From positions 2,108,001 through 2,172,000 of the forward strand of contig NZ_CP073696.1 in assembly GCF_025264645.1 (NCBI RefSeq): a stretch of 64,000 nucleotides of DNA. Reading direction: 5' to 3'. Both the position numbers and the translations under genes were made by a program. Positions 35,606 to 44,316 of this stretch are shown here, piece by piece (position 1 is the stretch's first letter; each line of letters starts with the position of its first letter). This DNA is from Edaphobacter lichenicola. Lineage in GTDB: Bacteria; Acidobacteriota; Terriglobia; Terriglobales; Acidobacteriaceae. The notes beneath the pieces are model-generated. The model did no database searches. It was not told where the DNA came from and saw only the letters and a program-made list of their open reading frames with translations.

Positions 35606-37402
35606 ATGCAAAAAGTAGTCTGCCCCACCGGCCCCGTAGTCGATAGCCTCACCTCACACCGCGCCCCCGTTCAACAAATCAAAACCAGCGTCGCCAGGAC
35701 CCTCATCGCTCTTCTCGTTGGAGCATCCACCTTCGGGGCCGCGGCCATTGCCCAGACGGCCGGCACCTATCAGGCAACCAACATCCTGTCAGACGGCTCG
35801 GTAACGGCAATCACGACTGACCCTCAGTTCATCAATCCCTGGGGCGTCTCTGTTGGTCCTGCCTTCTGGATCAACACACAGGCCACCGGCCTTGACTACG
35901 TCGCCACCGCCACCGGCACCATTCCATTCAAGGTTGCCATTCCCGCAGCCTCAGGAACGGGAACAGGCACGCCGACAGGCACTGTCTTCAACGCGTCGAC
36001 CAGCATCTTCAAACTGACCAACGGCGCCGCTTCGACCTTCCTCTTCTCCTCACTCGACGGAACCATCAGCGGCTGGAACAGCGGTCTCGGCACGACCAAC
36101 AGCACCGCCCTGACAGCCATCAACAACAGTGCCGCGAACGCCGTCTACACAGACATCGCACTTCTCACAAACTCTACCGGCGCCTTCCTCCTCGCCGCCA
36201 ACTTCGGCGCCGGCACCGACATCGAGATCTACGACAGCAACTTCAAATCTGCTACGCTGCAAGGCACATTTACCGATCCCACTCTCCCCGCGAACTACGC
36301 ACCCTTCGCCGTCCACACCATCGGCTCTCAGGTCTTCGTCACCTACGCGCTGCGCACGACCACCACGACAAATACCTCTGCTCCTGTGAGCGGATATGCC
36401 GTTCCCCGTGCCGCCGCCACCTCGTACACTCAGACCCCCGGCACAGGCAACGGAATCGTCGACGTATTCGACACCAACGGCAACTTCCTCAAGCGCGCCA
36501 TCGACGTCGGCGGCAACCTCAACGCGCCTTGGGGAGTAGCACTTGCTCCTGCCGGCTTCGGCATCTTCGGCGGCGACCTCCTCGTCGGCAACTTTGGCGA
36601 TGGCATCATCAACGCCTACAATCCAACCACCTTCGCCTTCGCCGGTCAGTTGACCGACGGAACAGGCAAGCCCATCTCCTATCCCTCACTCTGGGAGATC
36701 GCCTTCGGACAAAGCAACGCAACCCCAGCCGGCGCAGGCGACCCCAACACCCTTTACATCGCAGCCGGTCTCGTCAACGAAGCCCACGGCCTCTTCGCCG
36801 GAATTGCCAATACCACCACCTCCACCGCCGCAGCAACCTTCGGCTTCAGCGCCTCCACCGCCGCGGCAACAGTCAAGGCGGGCTCATCCACAACAGCGAC
36901 CATCAGCGTCGCCCCCACCAACAGCTTCAGCGGAAACGTAACGCTCGCCTGCAGCGGACCCACCGGTGTCACCTGCACGTTCTCTCCCAGCAGCCTCACG
37001 GTCACGCCCACTGCAGCAGCCACCACCACCGTCACCATTCAGACAGCGGCCAGCATGGCGCGCGTCGAACACAGCAAACCCTGGGCACAAGGCGCGGCCG
37101 CCATCACAGTCGCATTCCTCATGCCCTTCGGATCGATCCTGATCTTCTCCCCCAAGCGCGCAACCGGCACAGGAAATCCGCTACAACTACTCGGCCTCAT
37201 CGCGCTCCTGCTTGTCTCCACCGGCATGGTCATCGGCTGCTCCAGCTCCATGAATCCGGCTGCTTCACCCGTTGCCTCTGCCCCAACTACGCCGACCACC
37301 CCAACCACACCCGGAACACCAGCTGGCGTACAGATGGTCACAATTACGGCGACCTCCGGCAGCATCACCCAGAACACGACCATCGCCCTCACCGTGCAAT
37401 AG
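35606..37402 (+). CDS. TIGR03118 family surface protein with Ig-like C-terminal part
   Basis: A 598-residue secreted or membrane-attached protein. A signal segment (TLIALLVGASTFGAAAIAQT, near residues 32-52) precedes a beta-propeller-like TIGR03118 domain with ITTDPQFINPWGVSVGP, LFSSLDGTISGWNSGLG and FGDGIINAYNPTTFAFAGQL. After about residue 410 comes an Ig-like stretch typical of acidobacterial surface proteins (SFSGNVTLACSGPTGVTCTFSPSSLTVTP). Two hydrophobic stretches follow, the second reading LLALVSTGMVIGCSSS like a lipobox inside the protein, and a Thr/Pro-rich end. Function unknown. Flanked by terminators, so transcribed alone. Confidence 0.82.
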   Translation: MQKVVCPTGPVVDSLTSHRAPVQQIKTSVARTLIALLVGASTFGAAAIAQTAGTYQATNILSDGSVTAITTDPQFINPWGVSVGPAFWINTQATGLDYVATATGTIPFKVAIPAASGTGTGTPTGTVFNASTSIFKLTNGAASTFLFSSLDGTISGWNSGLGTTNSTALTAINNSAANAVYTDIALLTNSTGAFLLAANFGAGTDIEIYDSNFKSATLQGTFTDPTLPANYAPFAVHTIGSQVFVTYALRTTTTTNTSAPVSGYAVPRAAATSYTQTPGTGNGIVDVFDTNGNFLKRAIDVGGNLNAPWGVALAPAGFGIFGGDLLVGNFGDGIINAYNPTTFAFAGQLTDGTGKPISYPSLWEIAFGQSNATPAGAGDPNTLYIAAGLVNEAHGLFAGIANTTTSTAAATFGFSASTAAATVKAGSSTTATISVAPTNSFSGNVTLACSGPTGVTCTFSPSSLTVTPTAAATTTVTIQTAASMARVEHSKPWAQGAAAITVAFLMPFGSILIFSPKRATGTGNPLQLLGLIALLLVSTGMVIGCSSSMNPAASPVASAPTTPTTPTTPGTPAGVQMVTITATSGSITQNTTIALTVQ

Positions 37403-37420
37403 TCAGACGTCTTACCTCAC

Positions 37421-37453
37421 CGGCCGCTGCAATCTAGGCGGCCGTTCTTTTTT
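37421..37453 (+). terminator. Intrinsic terminator after the TIGR03118 gene
   Basis: CGGCCGC pairs with GCGGCCG around a ten-base loop, followed by TTCTTTTTT. About 20 bases past the stop codon. Confidence 0.85.
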
Positions 37454-37536
37454 AACAAACTGGAAAACATAAGCGATAGGAGCCGAAGCCGCCTGCCCTT
37501 CAAGCCCCATTCGACAAAATCGCCGCTGCAATGTTG

Positions 37537-37542
37537 TACGAT
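37537..37542 (+). promoter_or_regulatory. Candidate -10 box of the fluoride riboswitch transcript
   Basis: TACGAT ends seven bases before the first riboswitch base at 37550, placing the RNA 5' end at the start of the aptamer. The -35 region is not clear. Confidence 0.4.
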
Positions 37543-37549
37543 AAGCCAT

Positions 37550-37599
37550 GGGAATGAGGTCTCCCAAAACCGCCTGAGATCCGGCTGATGACCTCTGCC
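37550..37599 (+). ncRNA. Fluoride (crcB) riboswitch
   Basis: A fluoride aptamer seen directly: GGGAATGAGGTCTCCC forms the first hairpin, then AAAACCGCC, a short stem-loop and GGCTGATGACCTCTGCC. The arrangement GATGAGG...CCCAAA...GGCTGATGGCCTCT is that of the well-studied Thermotoga aptamer. It sits directly ahead of crcB. The 3' end TCTGCC (37594-37599) can pair with GGCAGA at the crcB ribosome site (37641-37646), so control of translation is likely: fluoride binding keeps CCTC in the aptamer and frees the ribosome site. The switching mechanism is inference. Confidence 0.9.
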
Positions 37600-37645
37600 A
37601 ATTCGATGTTCTTAAACTGAAGAATAGCGAGAATTAACGAGGCAG

Positions 37646-38071
37646 ATGATGTCCTATCTATGGGTCACAATCGGTAGCGCGCTGGGTGGGCTTTTACGTT
37701 ACGCAATCACCAGGCTCACACTCACGCAAAGCATCGCATTTCCCTACGGCACGATCTTGATCAACGTGCTCGGCTCTTTCGTCATCGGATACTTTGGAAC
37801 GCTCACGCTGCAAAGCGGCAGATACCCGGTCTCCGACAACGTTCGCCTCTTCGTCATGGTGGGAATCTGCGGAGGCTTCACCACCTTCTCCTCCTTCAGC
37901 CTTCAAACCTTCGATCTGCTCCGTTCAGGAGCCTGGGGCAGAGCGTTAGCCAACGTCTTCTTGTCAGTCATCTTGTGTATGGCCGCAGTGGCTGCCGGAC
38001 ACCTCCTCGCCTACCAGTCGGTGACAAAGACTGCCATCGCCGAAACCGCAGACGAAGAATATACCGGCTGA
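37646..38071 (+). CDS. crcB: Fluoride channel CrcB/FluC
   Basis: A dual-topology dimeric channel that expels fluoride. The 141 residues have four helices. Signature residues are in GSALGGLLRYAITRL, PYGTILINVLGSFVIGYF (with the key Asn) and GICGGFTTFSSFSLQTFDLL (the Phe box and Thr/Ser track). A second ATG at 37649 is better spaced from GAGG, so the true start may be one codon later. Under a fluoride riboswitch, so its role is certain. Confidence 0.97.
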   Translation: MMSYLWVTIGSALGGLLRYAITRLTLTQSIAFPYGTILINVLGSFVIGYFGTLTLQSGRYPVSDNVRLFVMVGICGGFTTFSSFSLQTFDLLRSGAWGRALANVFLSVILCMAAVAAGHLLAYQSVTKTAIAETADEEYTG

Positions 38072-38119
38072 TACGAGTCCCTCAAAACAACGCCGTACCA
38101 CTTCATCGATCATGCGAGC

Positions 38120-38125
38120 TACACT
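38120..38125 (+). promoter_or_regulatory. Candidate -10 box of a leaderless cyaY mRNA
   Basis: TACACT followed by exactly six bases and the cyaY ATG at 38132. No Shine-Dalgarno sequence in front of the ATG. Confidence 0.45.
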
Positions 38126-38131
38126 ACCCAC

Positions 38132-38470
38132 ATGATCGACGAAGCCACCTTCCGCAACGAATCCGACCGTGCCCTTGAAACCCTGAAGCAGTCCCTCATC
38201 TCTGCCGAGGACGACAATGGCACCTTTGAGTTTGAAGACAATAACGGCGTCATGAACATCATCTTCGGAGACGGCTCCAGCAAGTTCGTCATCACCCCCA
38301 ACACTCCCATCCGCCAGGTTTGGATCTCCGCTCAGGCCACCAGCTTCAAACTCGACTGGTCCGAGGCTGACAAAGCATTCACCCTCGCCAAGACAGGAGA
38401 AGACCTCAAGACTCTCACCCAGCGTCTCCTCCGCGAACACCTCAACGACCCCACCATCTCCCTTCCTTAG
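38132..38470 (+). CDS. cyaY: Frataxin-like iron donor/regulator CyaY
   Basis: Frataxins bind iron and tune Fe-S cluster assembly on IscS/IscU. The 112 residues match the fold: an acidic N-terminal helix (FRNESDRALETLKQSLISAEDD), the strand pair FEFEDNNGVMNIIFGDGS and KFVITPNTPIRQVWISAQATSFKLDW, and the last helix TGEDLKTLTQRLLREHL. The Q-V-W motif in the middle strand is the family hallmark. Frataxin is mostly known from proteobacteria and mitochondria, so its presence here is notable. No isc or suf genes are adjacent. Confidence 0.88.
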   Translation: MIDEATFRNESDRALETLKQSLISAEDDNGTFEFEDNNGVMNIIFGDGSSKFVITPNTPIRQVWISAQATSFKLDWSEADKAFTLAKTGEDLKTLTQRLLREHLNDPTISLP

Positions 38471-38627
38471 TCGCAAAAATAGTTCGCAGGCCGTGCAAAA
38501 CAAAAGTGCAGCAGTTTGCATTAAGCAAGTTAGAATGACCTCACTGCCGGTGCCAATCTCAGCCCGGCTGGACAAATAGACAACCTACAACGAACTGCTC
38601 CGTACTTGGGAGGATGGGATAGCCATC

Positions 38628-39425
38628 ATGACGCCGAAGCTGTCCGTTGCTATCATCACGTTCAACGAAGAGGCGAATCTCGCCCGTACCCTCGCCAGCG
38701 TTCAATTCGCCGACGAGATCATCGTCGTCGACTCCGGCTCCACCGATCGCACCATCGAGATCGCCGCATCCTTCAAAGCCAAGCTCTACCTCCAGCCCTG
38801 GCAAGGCTTCGCCGCTCAAAAGAACTTTGCGATCGAGCGCTGCTCCGGCACCTGGGTTCTCTCCCTTGATGCCGACGAGGCCCTGACCACCGAGCTTCAA
38901 ACCGAGATCCATCTCCTCCTCTCCGGCCGCCCCACGGCGGACGCCTACCTTCTGCGCCGACGCAACTTATTTCTCGGCCGTTGGATGCGTCACGGTGGCT
39001 ACTATCCCGATCCCCATCTCCGGCTCTTCCGCCGTCACGCTGCAAACTTCGCTCCTCCCGCCCGCTTCACCGACCGTCCCGTGCACGAAACCATCGCTAT
39101 CGGTGGAACCACCGAAACCCTTAACGCCGACCTCATCCACCACGCCTACCCAACACTCGAAAGCTACATCGAGAGCCTCAATCGCTACAGCACCCTCGGC
39201 GCCCAGATCGTCATCGAAAAAGGTCACACCAGCAGCTCCGCCCTGGCCCTCTGGTACAACGTACTTCTTCTCCCAACCCTTACCTTCATCCGAAACTATC
39301 TTCTTCGCTTGGGCTTCCTCGACGGCCGCGAAGGCCTCCTGCTTCACCTCTACCACTCCACATACACCAGCTGGCAGTACGCCAAAGCCTGGCAGACCGT
39401 GCGCAAATCCACCGCAACGCGGTAA
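38628..39425 (+). CDS. GT2 family glycosyltransferase (LPS core/WaaE type)
   Basis: A 265-residue GT-A enzyme: SVAIITFNEEANLARTLASV, then the DSGSTDRT loop and the metal-binding LSLDADEAL. The YYPDPHLRLFRR and VHETI motifs followed by a Tyr-rich C-terminal helix fit the KdtX/WaaE-like beta-1,4-glucosyltransferases that modify lipopolysaccharide core. A single hydrophobic patch (ALWYNVLLLPTLTFIRNYLL) near residues 205-225 may touch the membrane. It stands alone with GGGAGG upstream; donor and acceptor sugars are not decidable from sequence. Confidence 0.9.
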   Translation: MTPKLSVAIITFNEEANLARTLASVQFADEIIVVDSGSTDRTIEIAASFKAKLYLQPWQGFAAQKNFAIERCSGTWVLSLDADEALTTELQTEIHLLLSGRPTADAYLLRRRNLFLGRWMRHGGYYPDPHLRLFRRHAANFAPPARFTDRPVHETIAIGGTTETLNADLIHHAYPTLESYIESLNRYSTLGAQIVIEKGHTSSSALALWYNVLLLPTLTFIRNYLLRLGFLDGREGLLLHLYHSTYTSWQYAKAWQTVRKSTATR

Positions 39426-39547
39426 GGATTGCCGCTCCATCTCACAACGATGGTCGTCCGCGCAGGCAAACCAGCAAATCGGCGGTGGCCCAGCAAGACC
39501 GAAACGTACCCCAGCCCTCGCTTCACCTCTTGGTGTAAAACAAACTC

Positions 39548-42037
39548 ATGCCGAAACGTCTCCCCCTGGCTCTCCTCGTCGTCTCCGCGATCCTTCCCGC
39601 CACGCTCTCCGCACAAAACATCTCCAGCAAAACAACCGGCATGAAGCACATCGACGGCTACCTCCCGCTCGACTGGGACGCCAAGGCCGGCAAGCTCTAC
39701 CTCGAGGTTCCCCATCTCGAAACCGACATCCTCTACACCCACTCCCTGCCGTATGGCACCGGCTCCAACGACCTTGGCCTCGACCGCGGCCAGATCTCCG
39801 AGGGTCAGATCGTTCGCTTCGAGCGCACCGGCCCCAAGGTTCTGCTGGTCCAACCCAACCAGCAGTTCCGCTCCAGCTCCACCGATCCCGCCGAGCTCCT
39901 CGCCGTCCGTCAGTCGTTTCCCGAGTCCGTCCTCTTCGGCTTCAAGGTCGAAGCAGAAGATCCAAACGGCACCGTCCTCGTCGATGCCACTGACTTCTAC
40001 CTCCGCGATGCCCACGGCGTAGCCGAAGCCCTCACTCAAACCCGGCAGGGCACCTACAAAGTCGACCTCACCCGCTCCACCATCGCCCTCGACGCCACCA
40101 AAGCCTTCCCCAAAAACACCGAAGTCGAATCCATCCTCACCTTCATCACCGACGATCCATCCAAGGGAGAGTTCGTCGCCAACGTCACGCCCGACCCCCA
40201 CGCCCTCACCGTCCGCGAGCACCAGTCCTTCATCGAACTTCCCGGCCCCGGCTTCACCCCGCGCCGCTTCGACCCACGCGCCGGCTACTTCCCTACCGGC
40301 TATCGCGACTACAACGTCCCCGTCAGCGAATCCCTCGATCAGCAGTTCATCATCCGTCACCGCCTCATCAAAAAAGACCCCTCCTGCAAGACCGCTTGCG
40401 AACCCGTCGCCCCGATCCAGTACTACATCGACCGAGGCGCAGCCGAGCCCATTCGCACCGCCCTCCTGGAAGGCGCGCGCTGGTGGGATCAGGCCTTCCA
40501 GGCCGCAGGCTGGGCCAAAGGCACCTTCCGCGTCGACGTCCTCCCCGCCGACGCCGACCCCATGGACATCCGCTACAACATCATCCAGTGGGTCCACCGC
40601 TACACTCGCGGTTGGAGCTACGGCTCTGCCGTCGTCGATCCCCGCACCGGCGAAGTCCTCAAAGGCAACGTCACCCTCGGCTCCCTCCGCAGCCGCCAGG
40701 ACTACCTCATCGACGAAGCCCTTCTCAGCCCTTACCTCGACGGCAAACCCCTCCCACCAGCAACCGATCCCATGTTAGCGATGGTTCTCGCCCGCACCCG
40801 CCAACTCGCCGCGCACGAGACCGGCCACACCCTCGGCCTCGCCCACAACTTCGCCGCCAGCAGCTTCCCCCACACCCCAGAAGAGTCCGTCTCCGTCATG
40901 GACTACCCCCACCCCTGGATCACGCTGGATAAAAACGGCACCCCCAACATCGCCCAGAGCTACGCCACCAACATCGGCATCTGGGACAAGGTCGCCATCG
41001 ACTACGGCTACCGCGAATTCGACATAGCAGGCAAGCCAAAAGAAGACCCGAGCGCCCTCAACGCGATCCTCACCGCCTCCGCGAAGACCGGCCTCATCTA
41101 CATCACCGACGATGATGCTCGCGCCCTCGGCGGCGCACATCCGCACGGACACCTCTGGGACAACGGCACCGACCCCGCCGATGAACTCGACCGCATCCTG
41201 ACCATCCGCGCTGCCGCTCTCAAGCGCTTCGGAGAAAATGCCATCAAAACCGGCACTCCCATGGCCCAGCTCGAAGACACCCTCGTCCCCCTCTATCTCC
41301 TCGAGCGATACCAGACCGAAGCCGCTGCAAAAGAGATTGGCGGCCTCGACTACCGCTACAACCTCCGCGGAGACGGCCAGATCAACCCCGCCATCGTCTC
41401 CCCCGACGCCCAGCGCAAAGCCCTCACCGCAGTCCTAAAGACCCTCTCGCCCGAAACTCTCACGATCCCCGAGTCTCTCCTCCAGATCCTCCCGCCCCGT
41501 CCCCCCGGCCTTCCTCGCACTCGCGAATCCTTTCCCTCCGAAACCGGACTCACCTTCGACCCCATCGCCGCCGCAGAGTCCTCAGCCGACCTCACACTCG
41601 CCGTTCTCCTCGACCCCGCACGCGCCTCGCGCCTCGTCCAATATCACATGCGCGTCCCGGACGCTCCCTCCCTCCGCAGCGTCCTCGAAGCCGTCTCCAA
41701 AGCCACCGCAGAGCGCCCCGAAGGCGGACACACCATGTCCTCCGAGGTCGAACGTGCCGTAGAGTTCCGCGCCCTCGAAGCGATGCTCTCGCTCGCAGTC
41801 AATCCACAGGCATCTTCGCAGGCCCGCGCCATCGCCCGCTCGCACGTCAACGATGTCCTCAAACAGCTCACGGTTGACGCCCAGACTCCCCAGACCGACA
41901 CAGCCGAAGCCATCCACCGCGCAGCCCTCATCGACCGCATCAACCAGTTCGAGCGCGACCCGGCAAAATTCATCCCCGCCCCGCCCATCGCAGCCCCACC
42001 CGGCATGCCCATCGGCGACGACGAGGAGATGGACTAA
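39548..42037 (+). CDS. Large secreted zinc metalloprotease (metzincin-like)
   Basis: An 829-residue protein with a signal peptide (LALLVVSAILPATLSAQ). The catalytic motif HETGHTLGLAH is at residues 423-433 (His423, Glu424, His427, His433), and the Met-turn SVMDYP lies downstream, as in metzincins. The N-terminal half (DGYLPLDWDAKAGKLYLEVP, YTHSLPYGTGSNDLGLDRGQ) and the region after the Met-turn resemble the DUF5117/DUF4953 type zinc-dependent proteases found in acidobacteria and Bacteroidetes. Substrates unknown. Transcribed alone and convergent with the polysaccharide operon. Confidence 0.9.
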   Translation: MPKRLPLALLVVSAILPATLSAQNISSKTTGMKHIDGYLPLDWDAKAGKLYLEVPHLETDILYTHSLPYGTGSNDLGLDRGQISEGQIVRFERTGPKVLLVQPNQQFRSSSTDPAELLAVRQSFPESVLFGFKVEAEDPNGTVLVDATDFYLRDAHGVAEALTQTRQGTYKVDLTRSTIALDATKAFPKNTEVESILTFITDDPSKGEFVANVTPDPHALTVREHQSFIELPGPGFTPRRFDPRAGYFPTGYRDYNVPVSESLDQQFIIRHRLIKKDPSCKTACEPVAPIQYYIDRGAAEPIRTALLEGARWWDQAFQAAGWAKGTFRVDVLPADADPMDIRYNIIQWVHRYTRGWSYGSAVVDPRTGEVLKGNVTLGSLRSRQDYLIDEALLSPYLDGKPLPPATDPMLAMVLARTRQLAAHETGHTLGLAHNFAASSFPHTPEESVSVMDYPHPWITLDKNGTPNIAQSYATNIGIWDKVAIDYGYREFDIAGKPKEDPSALNAILTASAKTGLIYITDDDARALGGAHPHGHLWDNGTDPADELDRILTIRAAALKRFGENAIKTGTPMAQLEDTLVPLYLLERYQTEAAAKEIGGLDYRYNLRGDGQINPAIVSPDAQRKALTAVLKTLSPETLTIPESLLQILPPRPPGLPRTRESFPSETGLTFDPIAAAESSADLTLAVLLDPARASRLVQYHMRVPDAPSLRSVLEAVSKATAERPEGGHTMSSEVERAVEFRALEAMLSLAVNPQASSQARAIARSHVNDVLKQLTVDAQTPQTDTAEAIHRAALIDRINQFERDPAKFIPAPPIAAPPGMPIGDDEEMD

Positions 42038-42146
42038 CCCATCCCAGCGATGTCGTCTCACTCCCTAAGAAGCGAATGCGGAAGAACGAAATCCGGACAA
42101 AGAAGCTGAAGTAAAATCCCAGCCTTCTACCGTCGTTGCACGAGAG

Positions 42147-43400
42147 CTATCGCACGTTCATCGGCTCAGCCACCGGGTATTTGGCTGCGAGAATCTGCGC
42201 ATACGTATTCTCCAACCGTTCGCGATGCAGCTCCATACCCCATCCCGGAGGCGCCCAAAACTTCTTATACGCCGCCTGTCCCATGCGAGCAGCCACTTCA
42301 GGATCTCGGAGGATCGCCATCTTCGCCTGAAGATCAGCCTGATCCCCGCTGCGGAAGTACAAACCCGTCACCCCGTCGACGACCGACTCGCGAGCAGCGC
42401 TGGTATCCGGAACGATGCTGGGCACCCCATTCCCTGCTGCCTCTAAAACCACCAGTCCAAGAGTTTCGTACCACAGCGACGGAAACACAAGAGCACGCGC
42501 CTCACGCAGCGCATTCACTCCATCACGATGATTCATCCAACCCGACAGAATCGCCTGTGGATTTGCCCGCGCAACAGCCTCACGGGCGCTTCCCTCTCCG
42601 ATAAACCGGCACCGCACACCCTCCGCCGCAGCAGCACGCGCGAACAACACAGAACCCTTCTCCTGCTCCAGCCTTCCGAGATAAACAAACGTCTCACTCT
42701 CCGCGACATTCGCTGGTTCGTTACGATCAACCTCAATCGCGTTCGGCACCGAGTGAAAGTTCGCATCGTTCGGAAGATAAGGACGCAGAAGATCAATCGC
42801 TAGCTGCGAAGAATAGATAAAGTTCTTGATCCCTGACGGAATGTAGCCGAACCGATCCTGCACCACACGACGCCCCACCCGCCACAGCTTATGCTGATAG
42901 CTCCTCACATCGCAGTCCCTGCAGAGACACGCGGCACTCAGTGGACGAAGTGTGCACTTCTCAAGCGTATCCTGCAGAAAAAACGTCCCTGTCGGGCACG
43001 CGAGCAGGAAGTCATGAATCGTGAACACAATCTGAAAGTCGCGATCCACCGCAGCCCGAACGGCGCTCGAGGAGAGCGCCTTGGTCCAGCTGTGAACATG
43101 CACGATCGTGTTCTCCCGATCTAACGTATCCAGAACTTCGCCTACATCTTTACGCGACTGTGGATTCCACCATCCTTTGGCGATGGCGCGCAACCGATTC
43201 GGATCATCGACAATATCGAAGTGACCGACACAGTGCACCGTCAGATTTGGCTGATTGCGCAGCTCCGGTGCTATCGGTCCAACACCGCAAATCAGAGACA
43301 CCTGATGGCCCGCCTTTGCCAAGGCACGCGCACCATCCAGCGCTACCTTTGCTGCCCCGCCATTCACGGATGCGGTGTCGCTGAGCAAAACAACATTCAT
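42147..43400 (-). CDS. GT4 family glycosyltransferase
   Basis: A retaining GT-B glycosyltransferase, 417 residues from ATG 43400 (MNVVLLSDTASVNGGAAKVALDGARAL). The N-terminal acceptor domain contains HVHSWTKALSSS. A Cys-rich stretch CTLRPLSAACLCRDCDVR sits in the middle, as in a subset of GT4 enzymes. The C-terminal donor domain has FVYLGRLEQEKGS and the E-x7-E motif in FPSLWYETLGLVVLEAAGNGVPSI. A longer upstream reading overlaps the GT26 gene and is not used; the ATG overlaps that gene's stop by four bases. Last gene of the exopolysaccharide operon. Confidence 0.92.
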   Translation of the reverse strand: MNVVLLSDTASVNGGAAKVALDGARALAKAGHQVSLICGVGPIAPELRNQPNLTVHCVGHFDIVDDPNRLRAIAKGWWNPQSRKDVGEVLDTLDRENTIVHVHSWTKALSSSAVRAAVDRDFQIVFTIHDFLLACPTGTFFLQDTLEKCTLRPLSAACLCRDCDVRSYQHKLWRVGRRVVQDRFGYIPSGIKNFIYSSQLAIDLLRPYLPNDANFHSVPNAIEVDRNEPANVAESETFVYLGRLEQEKGSVLFARAAAAEGVRCRFIGEGSAREAVARANPQAILSGWMNHRDGVNALREARALVFPSLWYETLGLVVLEAAGNGVPSIVPDTSAARESVVDGVTGLYFRSGDQADLQAKMAILRDPEVAARMGQAAYKKFWAPPGWGMELHRERLENTYAQILAAKYPVAEPMNVR

Positions 43401-44203
43401 TTCGTTCGCCTCTCCGCTTCGGCAGTCGCCGCTTCTGTGGTCCTGCTCGCAAACATCTGCGACACCCATTGTTGCAACACTACCAAGACAAACACGGTAT
43501 TTCCAACAAGATACCGCTTCCAAAGCCGTCTCGGCTCCATGACAAGCCGCCAAAACCACTCGAGGCCCATCTTTTGCATTATCAACGGAGCGCGTTTCGT
43601 GACCCCTGCAACCAACTCAAAACTGCCGCCAACTCCAACCATCACCTTGGCAGAGAGGCCGGAATTGTCGCGAATCCAATACTCCTGCTTGGGCGCGCCC
43701 AGACCCACAAATAGAAAATCTGGTGCTGCTTGTTGGATGCGCGCACACACCTCCGCGGAAAGTTTTGGATTATCCATAAAACCCATCGGAGGGCAATCGA
43801 TCCCGACCACCCGTAGATTTGCATTATCTTCCAGCAGCTTGCGGACCGCGCCTTCGCCCGCCCCCGGGCGACCGCCAAGGAAGTAGACGCTATACCCGTC
43901 TTTCGCAGCAACTTCACACAGGCGCACCATCAGATCGGTTCCATTCACGCGTCCGGGGATAGGCTGACCCAAAAACTGGCATGCCCACACCAGAGATACT
44001 CCGTCTGCAACACACAGGTCAGCGCCTCGGATGAGACTGGCAAATTCAGCATTATTTCGCGCAATCTGAACAAATTGAGCATTAAGCGTCACGACGTGGA
44101 TGCTGTTTGACCTGGCATCACCCATCAACGTCGTAATGCGGTGAATTGTTTCATCCATTGTTACCGGATCAAGTTCTACCTGACCGAGACCGACACGATT
44201 CAT
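43397..44203 (-). CDS. WecG/TagA/CpsF family (GT26) glycosyltransferase
   Basis: A 268-residue inverting glycosyltransferase of the type that adds N-acetylmannosaminuronate or a similar sugar to a lipid-linked acceptor. Seen are VVTLNAQFVQIARNN, ADLCVADGVSLVWACQFLG, RVNGTDLMVRLCE, YFLGGRPG, and FLFVGLGAPKQEYWI. The end of the protein is amphipathic and basic, suiting membrane attachment. The start at 44203 (MNRVGLGQVELD) is preferred over 44359 because AAAGGAG lies just upstream and the extension is not conserved. Confidence 0.94.
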   Translation of the reverse strand: MNRVGLGQVELDPVTMDETIHRITTLMGDARSNSIHVVTLNAQFVQIARNNAEFASLIRGADLCVADGVSLVWACQFLGQPIPGRVNGTDLMVRLCEVAAKDGYSVYFLGGRPGAGEGAVRKLLEDNANLRVVGIDCPPMGFMDNPKLSAEVCARIQQAAPDFLFVGLGAPKQEYWIRDNSGLSAKVMVGVGGSFELVAGVTKRAPLIMQKMGLEWFWRLVMEPRRLWKRYLVGNTVFVLVVLQQWVSQMFASRTTEAATAEAERRTK

Positions 44204-44316
44204 TCCAACTCCTTTCAGCGGGCAAATGATCCGAAGCCGTCTCCGGGCATAGCGTTTCTTATCAGAATCCAGCAGGTCTTTGTTGGCGTGTCGAGCAACG
44301 ACTACGAAGAAGTGTA

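Noticed and set aside
39350..40597. 415-residue minus-strand ORF opposite the metalloprotease
   Set aside because: Gly/Asp/Val-rich composition typical of an antisense frame; the sense frame has a signal peptide and the zinc-binding motif.
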